NCBI RefSeq assembly: GCF_000620065.1
Contig: NZ_JHVI01000007.1
Span: 95,549-159,548 of the forward strand
DNA from: Meiothermus cerbereus DSM 11376
Lineage (GTDB): Bacteria > Deinococcota > Deinococci > Deinococcales > Thermaceae
Direction: 5' to 3'
Length of the DNA: 64,000 nt
Shown: one piece after another, positions 1-8,113 of the stretch
Layout of the letters: every line of letters starts with the position of its first letter
How positions within the stretch are numbered: the stretch's first letter is position 1
Notes under the pieces: model-generated
What the model was told of the DNA's origin: nothing
Database searches by the model: none
Seen by the model: only the letters and a program-made list of their open reading frames with translations
Translations under genes and position numbers: made by a program

Positions 1-2
1 GA

Positions 3-950
3 AGGCCCGAGGATTTAACGTACATCGAGGAGCAGGGCCGCATGGAAGGGGCGCTGCCCGAGCAGGTCTCCGCGCAGGCCAAACGGCGTCAGGCCGACGA
101 GATGGGCACCCTGGGCTCCGGCAACCACTACCTCGAGGTGCAGCAGGTGACCGAGGTGTATGACCCGGTGGTAGCCGAGGCCTTTGGTGTAAAGGTGGGC
201 GATGTGCTGGTGAGCATCCACAGCGGCTCGAGGGGCCTGGGCCACCAGGTTGCCACCGACTTCAGCAAACAGATGATTCAGGCCGCCCACAAATACGGCC
301 TCGAGCTGCCAGACCTCGAGCTGGCCTGCGCCCCCATCCAGTCCGAAGAGGGCCAGGCCTACCTGGGGGCCATGCGGGCCGCCATCAACTGCGCCCTGGC
401 CAACCGGCAGATCCTGACCCACCTGGCCCGCGAGGCCTTCGCCTACCTGCTGCCCCAAGCCGACCTACGTCTGATTTACGACGTCTCGCACAACACCGCC
501 AAGCTCGAGGAACATCTGGTAGATGGCAAACCCCAGCGGCTCTACGTCCACCGCAAAGGGGCTACCCGCGCCCTCGGCCCCGGTCACCCGGCCCTACCGC
601 AAGCCTACCGGGCCGTCGGCCAGCCGGTGCTGATTGGCGGAACCATGGGCACCGCCTCGTACATCCTGGTGGGCACCCAGGAGGGCGTGGTCCGCTCGCT
701 AAGCTCGTCCTGCCACGGGGCCGGACGGGCCATGAGCCGCCACCAGGCCCTCAAGCACTGGCACGGCAAGGAAGTGGTGCGCGAGCTGGGCCAGCGGGGC
801 ATCATCGTGCGCAGCCCCTCCCCCCGCGGCGTGGCCGAGGAAGCCCCCGGCGCCTATAAAGACGTAACCGCAGTGGTGGACGCCGCCCACGCCGCCGGAC
901 TCTCGCGCAAGGTAGCGCGGCTCGAGCCCCTTATCTGCATTAAGGGGTAA
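3..950 (+). CDS. rtcB: RtcB-type RNA ligase (3' part)
   Basis: C-terminal part of an RtcB family GTP-dependent RNA ligase, which joins 2',3'-cyclic phosphate and 5'-OH ends in tRNA splicing or RNA repair. The reading frame is open at the window edge, so the true start lies upstream; codons are in frame from base 3. Visible family motifs in order are GSGNHYLEVQ, HSGSRGLGHQ, DVSHNTAKLEEH, GTMGTASYILVG and SCHGAGRAMSR (the His of HGAGR is the expected guanylylated residue), ending in the usual basic tail LICIKG. The stop codon TAA directly abuts a mobile repeat that starts at 951. I am sure of the family; the physiological RNA substrate cannot be told from here. Confidence 0.93.
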   Translation, partial: RPEDLTYIEEQGRMEGALPEQVSAQAKRRQADEMGTLGSGNHYLEVQQVTEVYDPVVAEAFGVKVGDVLVSIHSGSRGLGHQVATDFSKQMIQAAHKYGLELPDLELACAPIQSEEGQAYLGAMRAAINCALANRQILTHLAREAFAYLLPQADLRLIYDVSHNTAKLEEHLVDGKPQRLYVHRKGATRALGPGHPALPQAYRAVGQPVLIGGTMGTASYILVGTQEGVVRSLSSSCHGAGRAMSRHQALKHWHGKEVVRELGQRGIIVRSPSPRGVAEEAPGAYKDVTAVVDAAHAAGLSRKVARLEPLICIKG

Positions 951-1106
951 TACCAGATTCGGTTAGTTCGTTACCGAACGGTGATGAACTAACCCGACCG
1001 AAGGGATGCGCTTTCTTCGCCGAGCGCAGCGAGGGGTGTGCTCTAGGATTCAAAAAGATAGCCCCTTGATGTTTTTTGTTTGAAGAGTATCTTTTTGAAT
1101 CCGGTA
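951..1106 (+). repeat. MITE-like element, copy A
   Basis: Non-coding element of about 156 bp bounded by TACCAGATTC on the left and GAATCCGGTA on the right (imperfect 10-bp terminal inverted repeats). It is flanked on both sides by TAA; the left TAA is the rtcB stop codon. Internally it has a hairpin made of GGTTAGTTCG and GAACTAACC arms and a second inverted pair GATTCAAAAAGATA / TATCTTTTTGAATC. A near-identical copy in inverse orientation lies at 14268-14392; this copy carries about 30 extra bases near 1005-1035. It has no transposase ORF, so it looks like a non-autonomous element. The following 1107-1249 holds no gene I recognise. Confidence 0.8.
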
Positions 1107-1249
1107 TAACCAGCAAGTTCTTTGGAGCCTCATACTGGGTTACGTCGCGGGCTTCATCAGGAGAGGTAAGCCATTGCAATTGCCTTTCCCACAAAGGGCT
1201 TCAATTGGCCCGGCTTTATTGAGACCTGGATAGCAATGGTTTCAACACC

Positions 1250-1284
1250 AAAAAAATACCGAGCCTGGCTTCACAGACTCGGTA
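1250..1284 (-). terminator. Rho-independent terminator of the DUF305 gene
   Basis: Read on the minus strand, CCGAGTC and GGCTCGG arms form a hairpin followed by a run of seven T, about 20 bases past the stop codon of the gene ending at 1303. Confidence 0.75.
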
Positions 1285-1302
1285 GGGTCGAGAACACGCA
1301 GC

Positions 1303-1884
1303 TTATGGCAGGCTCTTTAGCCACTGCCGGTACTGCTCAATCTCGCGGCTCTGCACGGCGATGACCCCCTGGCAGAAGCGCTTGAGTTCGGCCCTGGCGG
1401 CTTTTTGCAAGCACAGCTTGGACATATCCACGGCATCCTGGTGGTGGGGAATCATGCCCTCTAAAAAAGCCCGGTCGGGCGAGCTGCCGTGTCCTGGCAT
1501 CATGCCCATCAGGGACTCGTCCATCATGGGCTTCATGTCGGCCCGCATCATCGCCATGTAGCGCTGGCTGGGGGCTACGCCGTACCAGCTTCTGAGCCAG
1601 CCGGTAAGCTGGGTAATTTCCTTGTTCTGTACTGCGATAATTTCCTGGGCCGCCTTGCGGATGCGGGCGTCTTTAGAAACTTTCAGGATGGCCTGGGCCA
1701 TCTCCACCGCGCCTTTGTGGTGGTCAATCATCATGGACATGTAGGCGATATCGAAGTTGCGCCCCTGGAGCTTTTGTAGCTCGGCCATGGCCTGCATGGT
1801 CATACTGCCGTGCCCGGCATGGTCGGTCTGGGCCAGGCTCCACCCCAGGAGCAACACCATAAGCATTCCCAAAAATTTCTGCAT
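1303..1884 (-). CDS. DUF305 secreted metal-associated protein
   Basis: Protein of 193 aa with a clear signal peptide (MQKFLGMLMVLLLGWSLAQ, cleavage near Ala18) and two copies of the DUF305 four-helix, ferritin-like pattern: AYMSMMIDHHKGAVEMAQ near residue 48 and FLEGMIPHHQDAVDMSK near residue 139. The paired HH motifs and a Met/His-rich stretch fit metal binding. DUF305 genes are often found with copper resistance genes. Here the gene is the last of a minus-strand series copZ-csoR-copA, 14 bp after copA, so a role in periplasmic or extracellular copper handling is inferred. It ends in a terminator. The biochemical function of the family is not established. Confidence 0.85.
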   Translation of the reverse strand: MQKFLGMLMVLLLGWSLAQTDHAGHGSMTMQAMAELQKLQGRNFDIAYMSMMIDHHKGAVEMAQAILKVSKDARIRKAAQEIIAVQNKEITQLTGWLRSWYGVAPSQRYMAMMRADMKPMMDESLMGMMPGHGSSPDRAFLEGMIPHHQDAVDMSKLCLQKAARAELKRFCQGVIAVQSREIEQYRQWLKSLP

Positions 1885-1898
1885 CGTTTCCTCCCTAA

Positions 1899-4556
1899 CT
1901 AAGCAAGCCCCTGCGCCAGCTCTCCCACCGGGGCCACAACCTTAGGCCCAAACGGCGGCCTGAAAGAACGCAGGCGCAGGGCGTTGGACAGCACAAATAG
2001 CGAAGAGAGGCCCATGGCCGCTCCGGCCAGCATGGGCGAGAGCAGCCAGCCCGTAAATGGGTACAAGGCCCCTGCCGCCACTGGAATCAGGAGCACGTTG
2101 TAGGCAAAGGCCCAGAACAGGTTGAGCTGGATGTTACGCAAGGTGGCCCGCGAGAGCGCAATGGCGTTCGGCACACCCCGCAGGTCGCCCGAGATCAGGA
2201 TCACATCGGCAGTCTCGATAGCCACGTCGGTTCCGCTGCCAATGGCGATACCCACATCGGCCTGGGCCAGCGCGGGCGCATCGTTGATGCCATCGCCCAC
2301 GAAGGCCACCTTTTGGCCCTTGTTCTGGAGTGCCCGCACCGCCTCGGCCTTACCGTCCGGCAGAACCTCGGCCTGCACCTCGTCGATACCAAGCTGGCGG
2401 GCAATGGCGTGGGCGGCGCGGGTATGGTCGCCGGTAATCATAGCCACCTTGAAGCCCTGGCGGTGCAGGGCGGCAATGGCCTCCGGGCTACCCTCTTTGA
2501 TGGGATCGGCCACCGCCAGAATCGCCGCCAGTTTTCCGTTAATTGCGGCGTAGAGGGGGGTCTTGCCCGCATCGGCCAGGCGGGCGGCCTCGCTACCGAA
2601 GACCGAGACATCCAACCCCAACCGCGCCATGTAGCGATCAGCCCCCACGTCCACGCGGACGATCCCCGGTTGGGACAGACCGCTATCGCGGCTGTTCACC
2701 GGGCGGACGATCCCCTCTTGGGACAGACGGCTATCGCCGCTGTTCACCGGGCGGACGATCCCCGGTTGGGACAGACCGCTATCGCGGCTGTTCACCGGGC
2801 GGACGACGCCCACCTGGCCGCTCACCCCGAGGCCGGGGAAAGCCTCGAAGCCCTGCGGCTCGCTGAGCGGTAGCCCTCTGGCCTGGGCCACCTGCACGAT
2901 GGCGCGGGCGATGGGGTGCTCCGACTTCTGCTCGAGGGAGGCCACCAGCGCGAGCACCTCAGCCTCGTTGAAGCCTGGGGCCACCTCGAGGTCGGTCAGT
3001 TCGGGCCTGCCCCTTGTGAGGGTTCCGGTCTTGTCGAGGGCCACCACCCGGGCCTCTTGCAGCGTCTGCAGCGCCTCACCCTTGCGGAAAAGCACCCCCA
3101 GCTCGGCGGCCTTGCCGGTGCCCACCATGATGCTCACCGGGGTGGCCAGGCCCATGGCGCAGGGGCAGGCGATAATCAGCACCGCCACGGTGTTGACCAG
3201 GGCAAAGGTGAGGGCATTTTCACCGCCAAACACCAGCCACACCAAGGCCGTAAGGGCAGCGATGGCCAGCACGATGGGCACAAAGACCGCCACCACCCGG
3301 TCGGCCAGGTTCTGGATGGGGGGTTTGGAAGCCTGGGCGTTTTCGACCAGCCTAATAATCTGCGCCAGCACGGTGCCTTCGCCCACCGCCGTGGCCCGAA
3401 AGGTGAGGGTTCCGTTCTGGTTGATGGTTCCCCCAATCACCCTGTCCCCCTCGGTTTTACGTACCGGGATGGGCTCGCCGGTGATCATGGACTCGTCCAC
3501 GTAGCTCTGTCCCGAGACCACCACCCCGTCCACCGGGATTTTTTCACCGGGCCGAACCACCACCAAATCGCCTGCCAGCACCTCGTCCACGGGGATTTCC
3601 CGCTCGAGCGTCCCCTCCACCACCCGCGCGGTCTTGGCCTGCAGCGAGAGCAGCCGCCGCATGGCTTCGGAGGTGCGGCCTTTGGCCAGGGCCTCGAGGT
3701 ACTTGCCCAGGAGTATCAGGGTAATGACCACCCCCGCCGCCTCGAAATAGGCATGGCGGGCCTGCGGGGGAAAGAGGCCTGGAAAAAGCACCACCCCCAA
3801 GCTGTAAAAGTAGGCCGCGCTGGTGCCCAGCATCACCAGGCTGTTCATATCGGGCGAGCCTGAGCGCAGGCTCTGCCAGCCGTGGCGGTAAAAGCGCAGG
3901 CCCGGGCCAAACTGAATGGGGGTAGCCAGGGCCAGCATCACCCAGTTTAGGCTGCTCATCACGCCGTGCCCAAAGGTGGCCATCAGCCAGGCCTCTAGGG
4001 GTGGGAAGAGCATCGGCAGCATGGCGACCAGGAAGAGGGGCAGGGCGAATACCGCCGAGATGAGCAGTGCGCGGCGCAGATCGGCCACTTCTTTGGCACG
4101 GGCCTCGCGCTCGAGGTCGGCCCGGCCCTGGCCCGTTCCCAGCTCGAGCACGCCGTAGCCCGCCTCGCGGATGGCCCGCTTGAACTGGGCCACGCTGGTG
4201 CTGGCCGGAAGGTACTTCACCCAAGCCCGCTCGGTAGCCAGGTTGACGCTGGCCTCCAGCACCCCCTCCAACTTCTTCAAGGCCCGCTCCACCCGGTTCA
4301 CACAGGCCGCGCAGGTCATGCCGGTCACGCCCAGTTCGACCTCGGCCACCACCGGGGTGTAGCCCGCCTCGCGCACCTTCTCCAGCAGGGCCTGGGAGGT
4401 GGTCTTTTGGGGGTCGTAGACCACGTGAGCGTGCTCGGTTGCCAGATTGACCGAGACCGCCTCCACCCCTTCAAGCTTCTTCAGCCCGCGTTCCACCCGG
4501 TTCACACAGGCCGCGCAGGTCATGCCCTGGACGCCGATTTGCAGCTCTTTGCTCAT
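1899..4556 (-). CDS. copA: Copper-exporting P1B-type ATPase with in-frame repeat insertion
   Basis: Cu(I)-exporting P-type ATPase of 885 aa in the cytoplasmic membrane. Two N-terminal heavy-metal-associated domains carry [10 protein letters not shown] (residues 11-20 and 79-88). Then come eight expected membrane segments, the TGE actuator loop (359-361), the transmembrane CPC copper motif (464-466), the phosphorylated Asp in DKTGTLT (508), the SEHP motif (545-548), the PGLGV nucleotide-loop motif (574-578) and GDGINDAP. Between the GxG loop and VDVGADRYM lie three 16-residue repeats (585-632, [16 protein letters not shown] type) that no other CopA needs; they come from a 48-bp DNA repeat also present in trpD. 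The longer-than-usual length is explained by this insert. It is transcribed after copZ and csoR and before the DUF305 gene. Confidence 0.95.
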   Translation of the reverse strand: MSKELQIGVQGMTCAACVNRVERGLKKLEGVEAVSVNLATEHAHVVYDPQKTTSQALLEKVREAGYTPVVAEVELGVTGMTCAACVNRVERALKKLEGVLEASVNLATERAWVKYLPASTSVAQFKRAIREAGYGVLELGTGQGRADLEREARAKEVADLRRALLISAVFALPLFLVAMLPMLFPPLEAWLMATFGHGVMSSLNWVMLALATPIQFGPGLRFYRHGWQSLRSGSPDMNSLVMLGTSAAYFYSLGVVLFPGLFPPQARHAYFEAAGVVITLILLGKYLEALAKGRTSEAMRRLLSLQAKTARVVEGTLEREIPVDEVLAGDLVVVRPGEKIPVDGVVVSGQSYVDESMITGEPIPVRKTEGDRVIGGTINQNGTLTFRATAVGEGTVLAQIIRLVENAQASKPPIQNLADRVVAVFVPIVLAIAALTALVWLVFGGENALTFALVNTVAVLIIACPCAMGLATPVSIMVGTGKAAELGVLFRKGEALQTLQEARVVALDKTGTLTRGRPELTDLEVAPGFNEAEVLALVASLEQKSEHPIARAIVQVAQARGLPLSEPQGFEAFPGLGVSGQVGVVRPVNSRDSGLSQPGIVRPVNSGDSRLSQEGIVRPVNSRDSGLSQPGIVRVDVGADRYMARLGLDVSVFGSEAARLADAGKTPLYAAINGKLAAILAVADPIKEGSPEAIAALHRQGFKVAMITGDHTRAAHAIARQLGIDEVQAEVLPDGKAEAVRALQNKGQKVAFVGDGINDAPALAQADVGIAIGSGTDVAIETADVILISGDLRGVPNAIALSRATLRNIQLNLFWAFAYNVLLIPVAAGALYPFTGWLLSPMLAGAAMGLSSLFVLSNALRLRSFRPPFGPKVVAPVGELAQGLA
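2657..2800. repeat. Three 48-bp tandem repeats inside copA
   Basis: On the plus strand, units start with GGAC at 2657, 2705 and 2753; a broken fourth start is at 2801. Units 1 and 3 are identical in their core and unit 2 differs at several sites. Each unit holds TCCC-5 nt-GGGA and ACAG-A-CCGC-TATC-GCGG-CTGT hairpin elements. Unit 2 has CGGC/GCCG in place of CCGC/GCGG, a paired change that keeps the stem. The unit is a multiple of three and has no stop in the copA frame, giving three 16-residue peptides. A related triple lies in trpD in the opposite orientation relative to the gene. Confidence 0.92.
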
Positions 4557-4572
4557 ACCTTACCCATAGCCC

Positions 4573-4857
4573 TTAGCGGTACTTGAGAACCTCCATCAGC
4601 TCTTCCACCATCTGCTTGGTGTCGCCCCGCTGGGCGGCGCTGGCTACGTGGTGCTCGAGGTGGCTCTTGAGCACCATCTCCCCCACCTTGTCGAGGGCCC
4701 CCTGCACGGCCTTGATCTGCTTGAGCACGTCCACGCAGTAAGGCTCACCCTCGAGCATCTTGAGGACGCCCTCGAGGTGCCCCCTGGCCGAAAGCAGCCG
4801 GTTGCGGGCCTCCTGGCGCACCTTGGGGTCGAGGTGCAGGGTGTGTTCGTGCGTCAT
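4573..4857 (-). CDS. csoR: CsoR-type copper-sensing repressor
   Basis: Helical DUF156 family regulator of 94 aa. CsoR proteins bind the operator of copper export genes and release it when Cu(I) binds. Expected ligands here are Cys41 (EPYCVDVL), His66 and His70 (KSHLEHHV), the C-H-H set I associate with Thermus CsoR rather than the C-H-C set of Mycobacterium or Bacillus. The start ATG directly follows the copZ TGA stop (ATG ends at 4857, TGA begins at 4858), so translation is probably coupled. It lies between the copper chaperone and the copper ATPase, and an inverted repeat upstream of copZ (5078-5102) is the likely operator. Confidence 0.93.
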   Translation of the reverse strand: MTHEHTLHLDPKVRQEARNRLLSARGHLEGVLKMLEGEPYCVDVLKQIKAVQGALDKVGEMVLKSHLEHHVASAAQRGDTKQMVEELMEVLKYR

Positions 4858-5055
4858 TCAAGCCACCCGAGCGGTATAGCCCTCTTCCTGCACCGCCTCG
4901 ATCAGCTTCTCCACCGGCGCCGTCCCGCTCACGGTAGCCCGGCCCTCTTGCAGCGAAACCTCCACCTGCTCGACCCCCGGTACCTTTTTGAGGGCTTCGG
5001 TCACGTGGCGCACGCAGTTGTTACAGCTCATACCTTCAATCTTGAGTTGGGTCAT
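4858..5055 (-). CDS. copZ: Copper chaperone, heavy-metal-associated domain
   Basis: Single HMA domain of 65 aa (MTQLKIEGMSCNNCVRHV start), with the CxxC copper site in GMSCNNC (Cys11 and Cys14). It should carry Cu(I) in the cytoplasm and hand it to the N-terminal domains of CopA. I place the start at the ATG at 5055 rather than at a longer in-frame extension to 5109, because a strong ribosome binding site GGAGGTGACC directly precedes it and the protein then has the standard CopZ length. It is first in the copZ-csoR-copA-DUF305 order. Confidence 0.92.
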   Translation of the reverse strand: MTQLKIEGMSCNNCVRHVTEALKKVPGVEQVEVSLQEGRATVSGTAPVEKLIEAVQEEGYTARVA

Positions 5056-5073
5056 GGTCACCTCCACGGCCCC

Positions 5074-5102
5074 AGTATACCCTCCCCCCCTGGGGTGGGG
5101 TA
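5074..5102 (-). promoter_or_regulatory. Promoter and probable CsoR operator of the cop operon
   Basis: On the minus strand, TACCC at 5102-5098 and GGGTA at 5082-5078 flank a C/G-tract centre, the GC-rich inverted repeat style of CsoR operators. It runs straight into a TATACT -10 box (5079-5074). A repressor bound here would block the promoter of copZ. No convincing -35 box is visible. Confidence 0.6.
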
Positions 5103-5218
5103 AGGACAAAAGTCACGATTGCCTGGACGAAGGTAACGCTTCCTTCAGCTTCGGTTAAGAATCCACCATGCCTCCCCTTCAGTTTTCAGGAGCATCCTCT
5201 AAAACAGGAGGAAGAGCC

Positions 5219-6205
5219 ATGTACAAGACCCTGCGCAACCTCGCCGGACTCACCCTGTTGGGCCTGCTGGCCGCTTGTGGAACCCAGCAAACCCAGAGCA
5301 CCCTAACCCAGGCCGATGCCCAGGCCCTCTCCGAAGCCGCCCAGGGCGACCTGCAACTCACCGGCGCCATGCTGGGGGATGCCAGCAGCGCAGCCTTGAG
5401 CGCCCAGGGGCAAGTAGACAGCCTGGATGCCAACGCCCAGACCTGGGGTCTGCCCCGCCGCATCCACCTGTTCTTGCGGGCGGTAGGGGTGCTGTACCTG
5501 CCCCCTTCGGGCAGCGGGAACTGCGCCATCAGCACCAGCCCTTCCCCGCTAGTAGATGCCGACGATGATGGTGTGCCCGCCAACGCCACAACATCCTATG
5601 ATTGCAGCTACACTGGCTCCGGCGGCATCAGCTACAACCTGAATGGCTCCATTAGCCTCCAGGACACCAACGACAACCAGCCCTATAGCGGCTATAGCGT
5701 CACCTTCACCAATTTCAAAGCGCGGGTCAGTGGCGACAACCGCTCCGTGGAGCGCACCCTGAACGGTAGCTACTCGATTGACAAGCAAGACGCCACCCTC
5801 TTCAAGATCAGCAAGAACTACACCCATAGCGTGAGCAAGACCGTTTTCAACAACACCTACACCGGCTCGCTGGTCTTCAACGTCAGCAAGACCTATGCCC
5901 CCGACAACGACGGCAACAGCAACCCCTGGGATGCCGGCACCATCACGGTGGACAAAAACAACCCCGGCAGCGCTACCTGGACACGCGGCAACAACACCCG
6001 CAGCCTGATCTGGTACACCGACCCCACCCTGCACTGGAACCGCACGGCCTGCCAGAACCCCCTGGGTCGGATGATGAACTTTGACAATGGGGCTAAGGAA
6101 TTTGTCTACACCAACCCGGCAGGCCAAACGTCTACCCTGCGGATCGAGTTTAGCGGCTGCGGCCAGTTCAGCGTGACCCTGAACGGGCAGCCGGTGCAGC
6201 CGTAG
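5219..6205 (+). CDS. Predicted secreted lipoprotein, unknown function
   Basis: Protein of 328 aa with a lipoprotein signal (MYKTLRNLAGLTLLGLLAACG; lipobox LAAC, Cys near residue 20). The start at 5219 is chosen because AGGAGGAA lies seven bases upstream; an in-frame start at 5168 has no such site and would bury the signal peptide. The mature part is Ser/Thr/Asn rich with repeated short aromatic-polar strands, looks like an all-beta fold, and has four cysteines near the middle and the end. I do not recognise a family. It is monocistronic, divergent from the cop operon, and followed by a strong terminator. Confidence 0.8.
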   Translation: MYKTLRNLAGLTLLGLLAACGTQQTQSTLTQADAQALSEAAQGDLQLTGAMLGDASSAALSAQGQVDSLDANAQTWGLPRRIHLFLRAVGVLYLPPSGSGNCAISTSPSPLVDADDDGVPANATTSYDCSYTGSGGISYNLNGSISLQDTNDNQPYSGYSVTFTNFKARVSGDNRSVERTLNGSYSIDKQDATLFKISKNYTHSVSKTVFNNTYTGSLVFNVSKTYAPDNDGNSNPWDAGTITVDKNNPGSATWTRGNNTRSLIWYTDPTLHWNRTACQNPLGRMMNFDNGAKEFVYTNPAGQTSTLRIEFSGCGQFSVTLNGQPVQP

Positions 6206-6218
6206 CAAACGCCAACCA

Positions 6219-6244
6219 AAGCCACCCCCGTACGGGGGTGGCTT
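6219..6244 (+). terminator. Terminator of the lipoprotein gene
   Basis: Perfect hairpin with 12-base arms AAGCCACCCCCG and CGGGGGTGGCTT joined by TA, 14 bases after the stop codon. The T tract is short. Confidence 0.8.
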
Positions 6245-6252
6245 TGTCTATC

Positions 6253-6346
6253 GCACTCTTCACAGACGTGGCCTCCCCTCCAGGAAGCCACTGTGCTATG
6301 CAGGGTCAAGTTGGCAAGCAGCTCGATGATTATGAAGAGTGCTCTA
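6253..6346. repeat. Stop-codon-associated intergenic repeat, copy 1
   Basis: Segment bounded by perfect 10-base inverted arms GCACTCTTCA (6253-6262) and TGAAGAGTGC (6333-6342). Its right part (6283-6346) aligns with 15844-15915, sharing GCCACTGTG, TGCAGG, GAGCAGCTC-like and GAAGAGYGCTCTA blocks. On the minus strand the shared part begins exactly at the TAG stop of the upstream gene (TAGAGC). Confidence 0.65.
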
Positions 6347-6967
6347 TTTACGGGGCCGCTTGATGGTCTCGATCTGGGCTCCGTTATGCAGCACAGAAGT
6401 GAAAAGCTCCCACAGGTTTACCGCCAGCTCGGGCTCGGTGGTGAGCTGGGTAAAGCGAAAATAGGCCGCATCGCCTGAGGGCAGCACGAAGGTGGGTGTG
6501 TCAAATACCCCCAGCTCACCGGCTTGTTCCAGGTCGCGGGCCAGCTCGAGCCGTCGGCTCTCCTCGTCTTCCAGGTCGGCCATAAAGCGCTCCAGATCCA
6601 GCCCGGCCCGGCTGACCGCATCCACCAGGGTCTGGTCTTCGTCCAGCTTGCGCCTTTCCTGGTGACGCAGGCGAAACAGCTCGAGGGCAAAGCGCAGGTG
6701 GGCGGCCTTGCCTTGCTGCCGTGCAGCATGGGAGGCCAGGAAAGCCCGCAGCGATCTGGGGCCTTCCAGGGGTTGTTCGACCAGCTTCCAGGTCGGAGCA
6801 TTGCGAGGAAGACTGGCATTCTCGGGGTGGTTGCCCTGCTCGAGGCTGTAGTGCCGAATTTCAAAGTCCAGGGCAAGCTGGGGGGCCACCACATAGGCCA
6901 GCTCGAGGCCCCGCCAGGCAAAAGGGCACAGGTAATCGAGGTAGACCGTAACGCGCTGCATCTTCAA
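6344..6967 (-). CDS. DsbA-family (FrnE-like) thioredoxin-fold protein
   Basis: DsbA/FrnE-like thioredoxin-fold protein of 207 aa. The N-terminal strand and active-site region reads [20 protein letters not shown]; the usual CxxC is CPFA, so only the first Cys is present. A helical insertion follows (around 60-150), and the cis-Pro region is [10 protein letters not shown] (about 170). A one-Cys site suggests isomerase or glutathione-S-transferase-like (kappa/HCCA) use rather than a dithiol oxidase. It starts at TTG 6967 or ATG 6961, overlapping or abutting the argC stop, so it is co-transcribed with argC. A link to arginine synthesis is not evident. The stop codon lies in a repeat. Confidence 0.8.
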   Translation of the reverse strand: MKMQRVTVYLDYLCPFAWRGLELAYVVAPQLALDFEIRHYSLEQGNHPENASLPRNAPTWKLVEQPLEGPRSLRAFLASHAARQQGKAAHLRFALELFRLRHQERRKLDEDQTLVDAVSRAGLDLERFMADLEDEESRRLELARDLEQAGELGVFDTPTFVLPSGDAAYFRFTQLTTEPELAVNLWELFTSVLHNGAQIETIKRPRK

Positions 6968-7929
6968 TCACCAAAGTACTCGTAGGTGTGCGAACCTTCC
7001 AGGCCCAGCATCAGGTCGAGGTTCTGCACCGCTGCCCCCGAAGCCCCCTTGCCCAGGTTGTCGAAACGGGCCACCAGCAAAGCCTGTTCCTGCGCGGGGT
7101 TTTCGTAGACGAAGAGCTCGAGCAGGTTGGTGCCGCTCAGGGCCTCCGGGTCGAGCACCGGGTGGTACTGGCCGTAGGTTTCCAGGGGCATCACCCGCAC
7201 GAAGCGCTGGCCCTGGTAGCGCACCACCAGGGCTTCGTGCAGCTCGGCAGCGGTCACCTTGTTGGGCAGGGCCCAGAGGTGTACCGGGATGAAGTCCAGC
7301 ATGCCCTGGCGAAAGCGCCCCACCGCCGGGGTAAAGATGGGGGGGTGTTGTAGACGCGAATAGTGGGTCATCTCGGGGATGTGTTTGTGGGTAAGCTCGA
7401 GGCCATAGGCCCGGTAGTTCCCCGCCAGCCGGTGCTCTCCCCGGCCTTCCATGGCGTCTATTAGCGACCGCCCCCCGCCGGAGTAGCCCGAGATGGCGCT
7501 CACCGAAGCGGCAAAATCCGCAGGCAGAAGCCCCCCGTCCACCAGGGGCCGCAGCAGGGCAATCACCCCGGTGGGGTAACAGCCGGGGTTGGAGACGAAG
7601 CGCGCTTGGCGGATCTGCTCGGGCTGCTCGGGGCTTAGCTCGGGAAAGCCATATACCCAGCCCTCCGCCACCCGGTGGGCCGAGCTGGCGTCCAGCAGGC
7701 GGGTATGGGGGTTTTCCAGCATTCCCACCGCGGCTTTGGCCAAGTCGTCGTGCAGGCAGAGGATGGCCACATCCACCGCATTCAGCAGGCGCTTGCGCTC
7801 GAGTTCGTCCTTGCGTTTGGCAGGATCAATCGAAATGAGCTCTATATCGTCTCTATGCTGCAAACGGGCCCGGATTTGCAGGCCCGTAGTCCCGGCCTCG
7901 CCGTCAATGAAAACCTTGGGTTTACTCAT
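6964..7929 (-). CDS. argC: N-acetyl-gamma-glutamyl-phosphate reductase
   Basis: NADPH-dependent reductase of 321 aa for the third step of arginine synthesis, converting N-acetylglutamyl phosphate to the semialdehyde. It has an N-terminal Rossmann start ([19 protein letters not shown]) and the catalytic Cys in [12 protein letters not shown] (near 135). The sequence is the short type-2 AGPR form, about 310-320 aa. The start ATG has AAGGAAA upstream, ten bases past the stop of a small ORF. It forms a tight minus-strand cluster argF - small ORF - argC - DsbA-like. Confidence 0.93.
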   Translation of the reverse strand: MSKPKVFIDGEAGTTGLQIRARLQHRDDIELISIDPAKRKDELERKRLLNAVDVAILCLHDDLAKAAVGMLENPHTRLLDASSAHRVAEGWVYGFPELSPEQPEQIRQARFVSNPGCYPTGVIALLRPLVDGGLLPADFAASVSAISGYSGGGRSLIDAMEGRGEHRLAGNYRAYGLELTHKHIPEMTHYSRLQHPPIFTPAVGRFRQGMLDFIPVHLWALPNKVTAAELHEALVVRYQGQRFVRVMPLETYGQYHPVLDPEALSGTNLLELFVYENPAQEQALLVARFDNLGKGASGAAVQNLDLMLGLEGSHTYEYFGD

Positions 7930-7938
7930 GGGTTTTCC

Positions 7939-8109
7939 TTATTTGGCCCCCGGCCCAGGGCGACCAACCAACTTTCGAACGTGTGGGTGCTCATGGTTCG
8001 GCTGAATGCCCAGCCCTAGAAGCATCTGTCGAAGAAGAAACACTTGGGCCAGCGGTGACTTTACCTGCGGCTGGCCCACCTGCTTGCGCACGCGCTCGCT
8101 CTGCCCCAT
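7939..8109 (-). CDS. Small ORF (56 aa) between argF and argC
   Basis: Unrecognised 56-aa basic protein starting MGQSERVRKQVGQPQVKSPL and ending VGRPGPGAK. It starts four bases after the argF stop codon and ends ten bases before argC, so it fills an otherwise non-coding gap inside an operon. The spacing, the polar basic composition and a central amphipathic stretch (AQVFLLRQMLLGLGIQP) favour a real gene. The ribosome site (AGGGTA) is weak. It could be a regulatory or assembly factor for arginine enzymes, but that is only a guess from context. Confidence 0.6.
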   Translation of the reverse strand: MGQSERVRKQVGQPQVKSPLAQVFLLRQMLLGLGIQPNHEHPHVRKLVGRPGPGAK

Positions 8110-8113
8110 TACC

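Noticed and set aside
940..1194. 84-aa minus-strand frame across the MITE-like element.
   Set aside because: It is made mostly of the repeat itself and has no ribosome site; the upstream third may be chance.
1191..1236. CAATTGGCCCGGCTTTATTGAGACC resembles part of a CRISPR repeat.
   Set aside because: Only one copy is present; there is no second repeat with a spacer within reach, so no array can be supported.
2313..2873. Plus-strand frame antisense to copA reading a peptide similar to the trpD insert.
   Set aside because: It is not a gene, but its similarity to the trpD repeat peptide is real and follows from the inverted repeat; used as evidence in the findings.
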